64,000 bases of DNA from Polaromonas sp. (lineage in GTDB: Bacteria; Pseudomonadota; Gammaproteobacteria; Burkholderiales; Burkholderiaceae_C): the NCBI RefSeq assembly GCF_029945925.1, contig NZ_JAQSDN010000001.1, positions 1 to 64,000 on the forward strand, written 5' to 3'. How positions within the stretch are numbered: the first letter of the stretch is position 1; every line of letters begins with the position of its first letter. The position numbers and the translations under genes were made by a program. Shown in pieces: positions 63,919 through 64,000 of the stretch. The notes beneath the pieces were generated by a model. It was not told the DNA's origin. It did no database searches and saw only the letters and a list, made by a program, of their open reading frames with translations.

Positions 63919-64000
63919 AACAGGCACAGGCGAAAGACGCCTGCCGGACCTTGCTGACCCTTGCTGACCTCGTTCTTACCTTGATTTTCATGTCCATTTT

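Noticed and set aside
63990-64000. ATG near the window end as start of a next gene
   Set aside because: No ribosome-binding site and only three codons visible; nothing can be supported.

Overview
The window is a high-GC betaproteobacterial chromosome segment, most likely from a Comamonadaceae member (Polaromonas, Rhodoferax or Comamonas-like). The evidence is the pmd/lig-type protocatechuate 4,5-cleavage operon, several orphan Bug/TctC binding proteins, and a roughly 60-bp intergenic repeat with the core GCGCAAGCAGCTATC that I associate with this family. It opens inside the 3' end of the main sigma factor gene rpoD, so this is chromosome rather than plasmid.

Layout. 0-15 kb: rpoD tail and terminator, a DadA-like oxidoreductase, a second LigAB-type extradiol dioxygenase with a divergent LysR regulator, then the main minus-strand protocatechuate operon (11900 down to 3986) with its divergent LysR gene, a DUF1932 dehydrogenase and a Bug protein. 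15-20 kb: a complete branched-chain-type ABC transporter (livFGMH plus a binding protein). 20-24 kb: vanR/vanAB vanillate demethylase plus a MetE-like methyltransferase. 24-41 kb is an accessory and defence region: two AbiE-like nucleotidyltransferase toxin-antitoxin pairs, a thioredoxin-like protein, an IS110-family (IS1111-group) insertion sequence, a few small housekeeping-like genes, and a Type I restriction-modification locus with a ParDE/RelE-type toxin-antitoxin pair between hsdS and hsdR. 41-57 kb: an osmoprotectant-type transporter fusion, then a uronate/galactarate/glucarate pathway (udh, SMP-30 lactonase, TRAP transporter, garD, garL, garR, a GntR regulator and gudD). 57-64 kb: ferulate-type CoA-dependent side-chain degradation (two acyl-CoA synthetases, enoyl-CoA hydratase, SDR dehydrogenase, amidohydrolase).

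Together the catabolic genes form a plant-cell-wall package: ferulate to vanillate, vanillate to protocatechuate, protocatechuate to pyruvate and oxaloacetate by 4,5-cleavage, and pectin-derived uronic acids through aldaric acids to pyruvate and glycerate.

The most interesting system is the IS1111-group element at 28047-29455. Removing it exactly recreates one copy of the dispersed repeat. The noncoding region after its transposase gene has an 8-bp stem closing a 49-nt loop that carries both halves of that target repeat, one in sense and one as reverse complement, followed by segments matching the element's own two ends in the same order. That is the layout expected of a bridge (seek) RNA, here apparently programmed for the host's own intergenic repeat. 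Nine copies of the repeat (one split by the IS) lie in the window, all in the same orientation. Other notable signals are a 48-bp two-tier palindrome at the AbiE promoter, matched operator pairs for three catabolic regulators, and no visible oxalomesaconate tautomerase in an otherwise complete operon.
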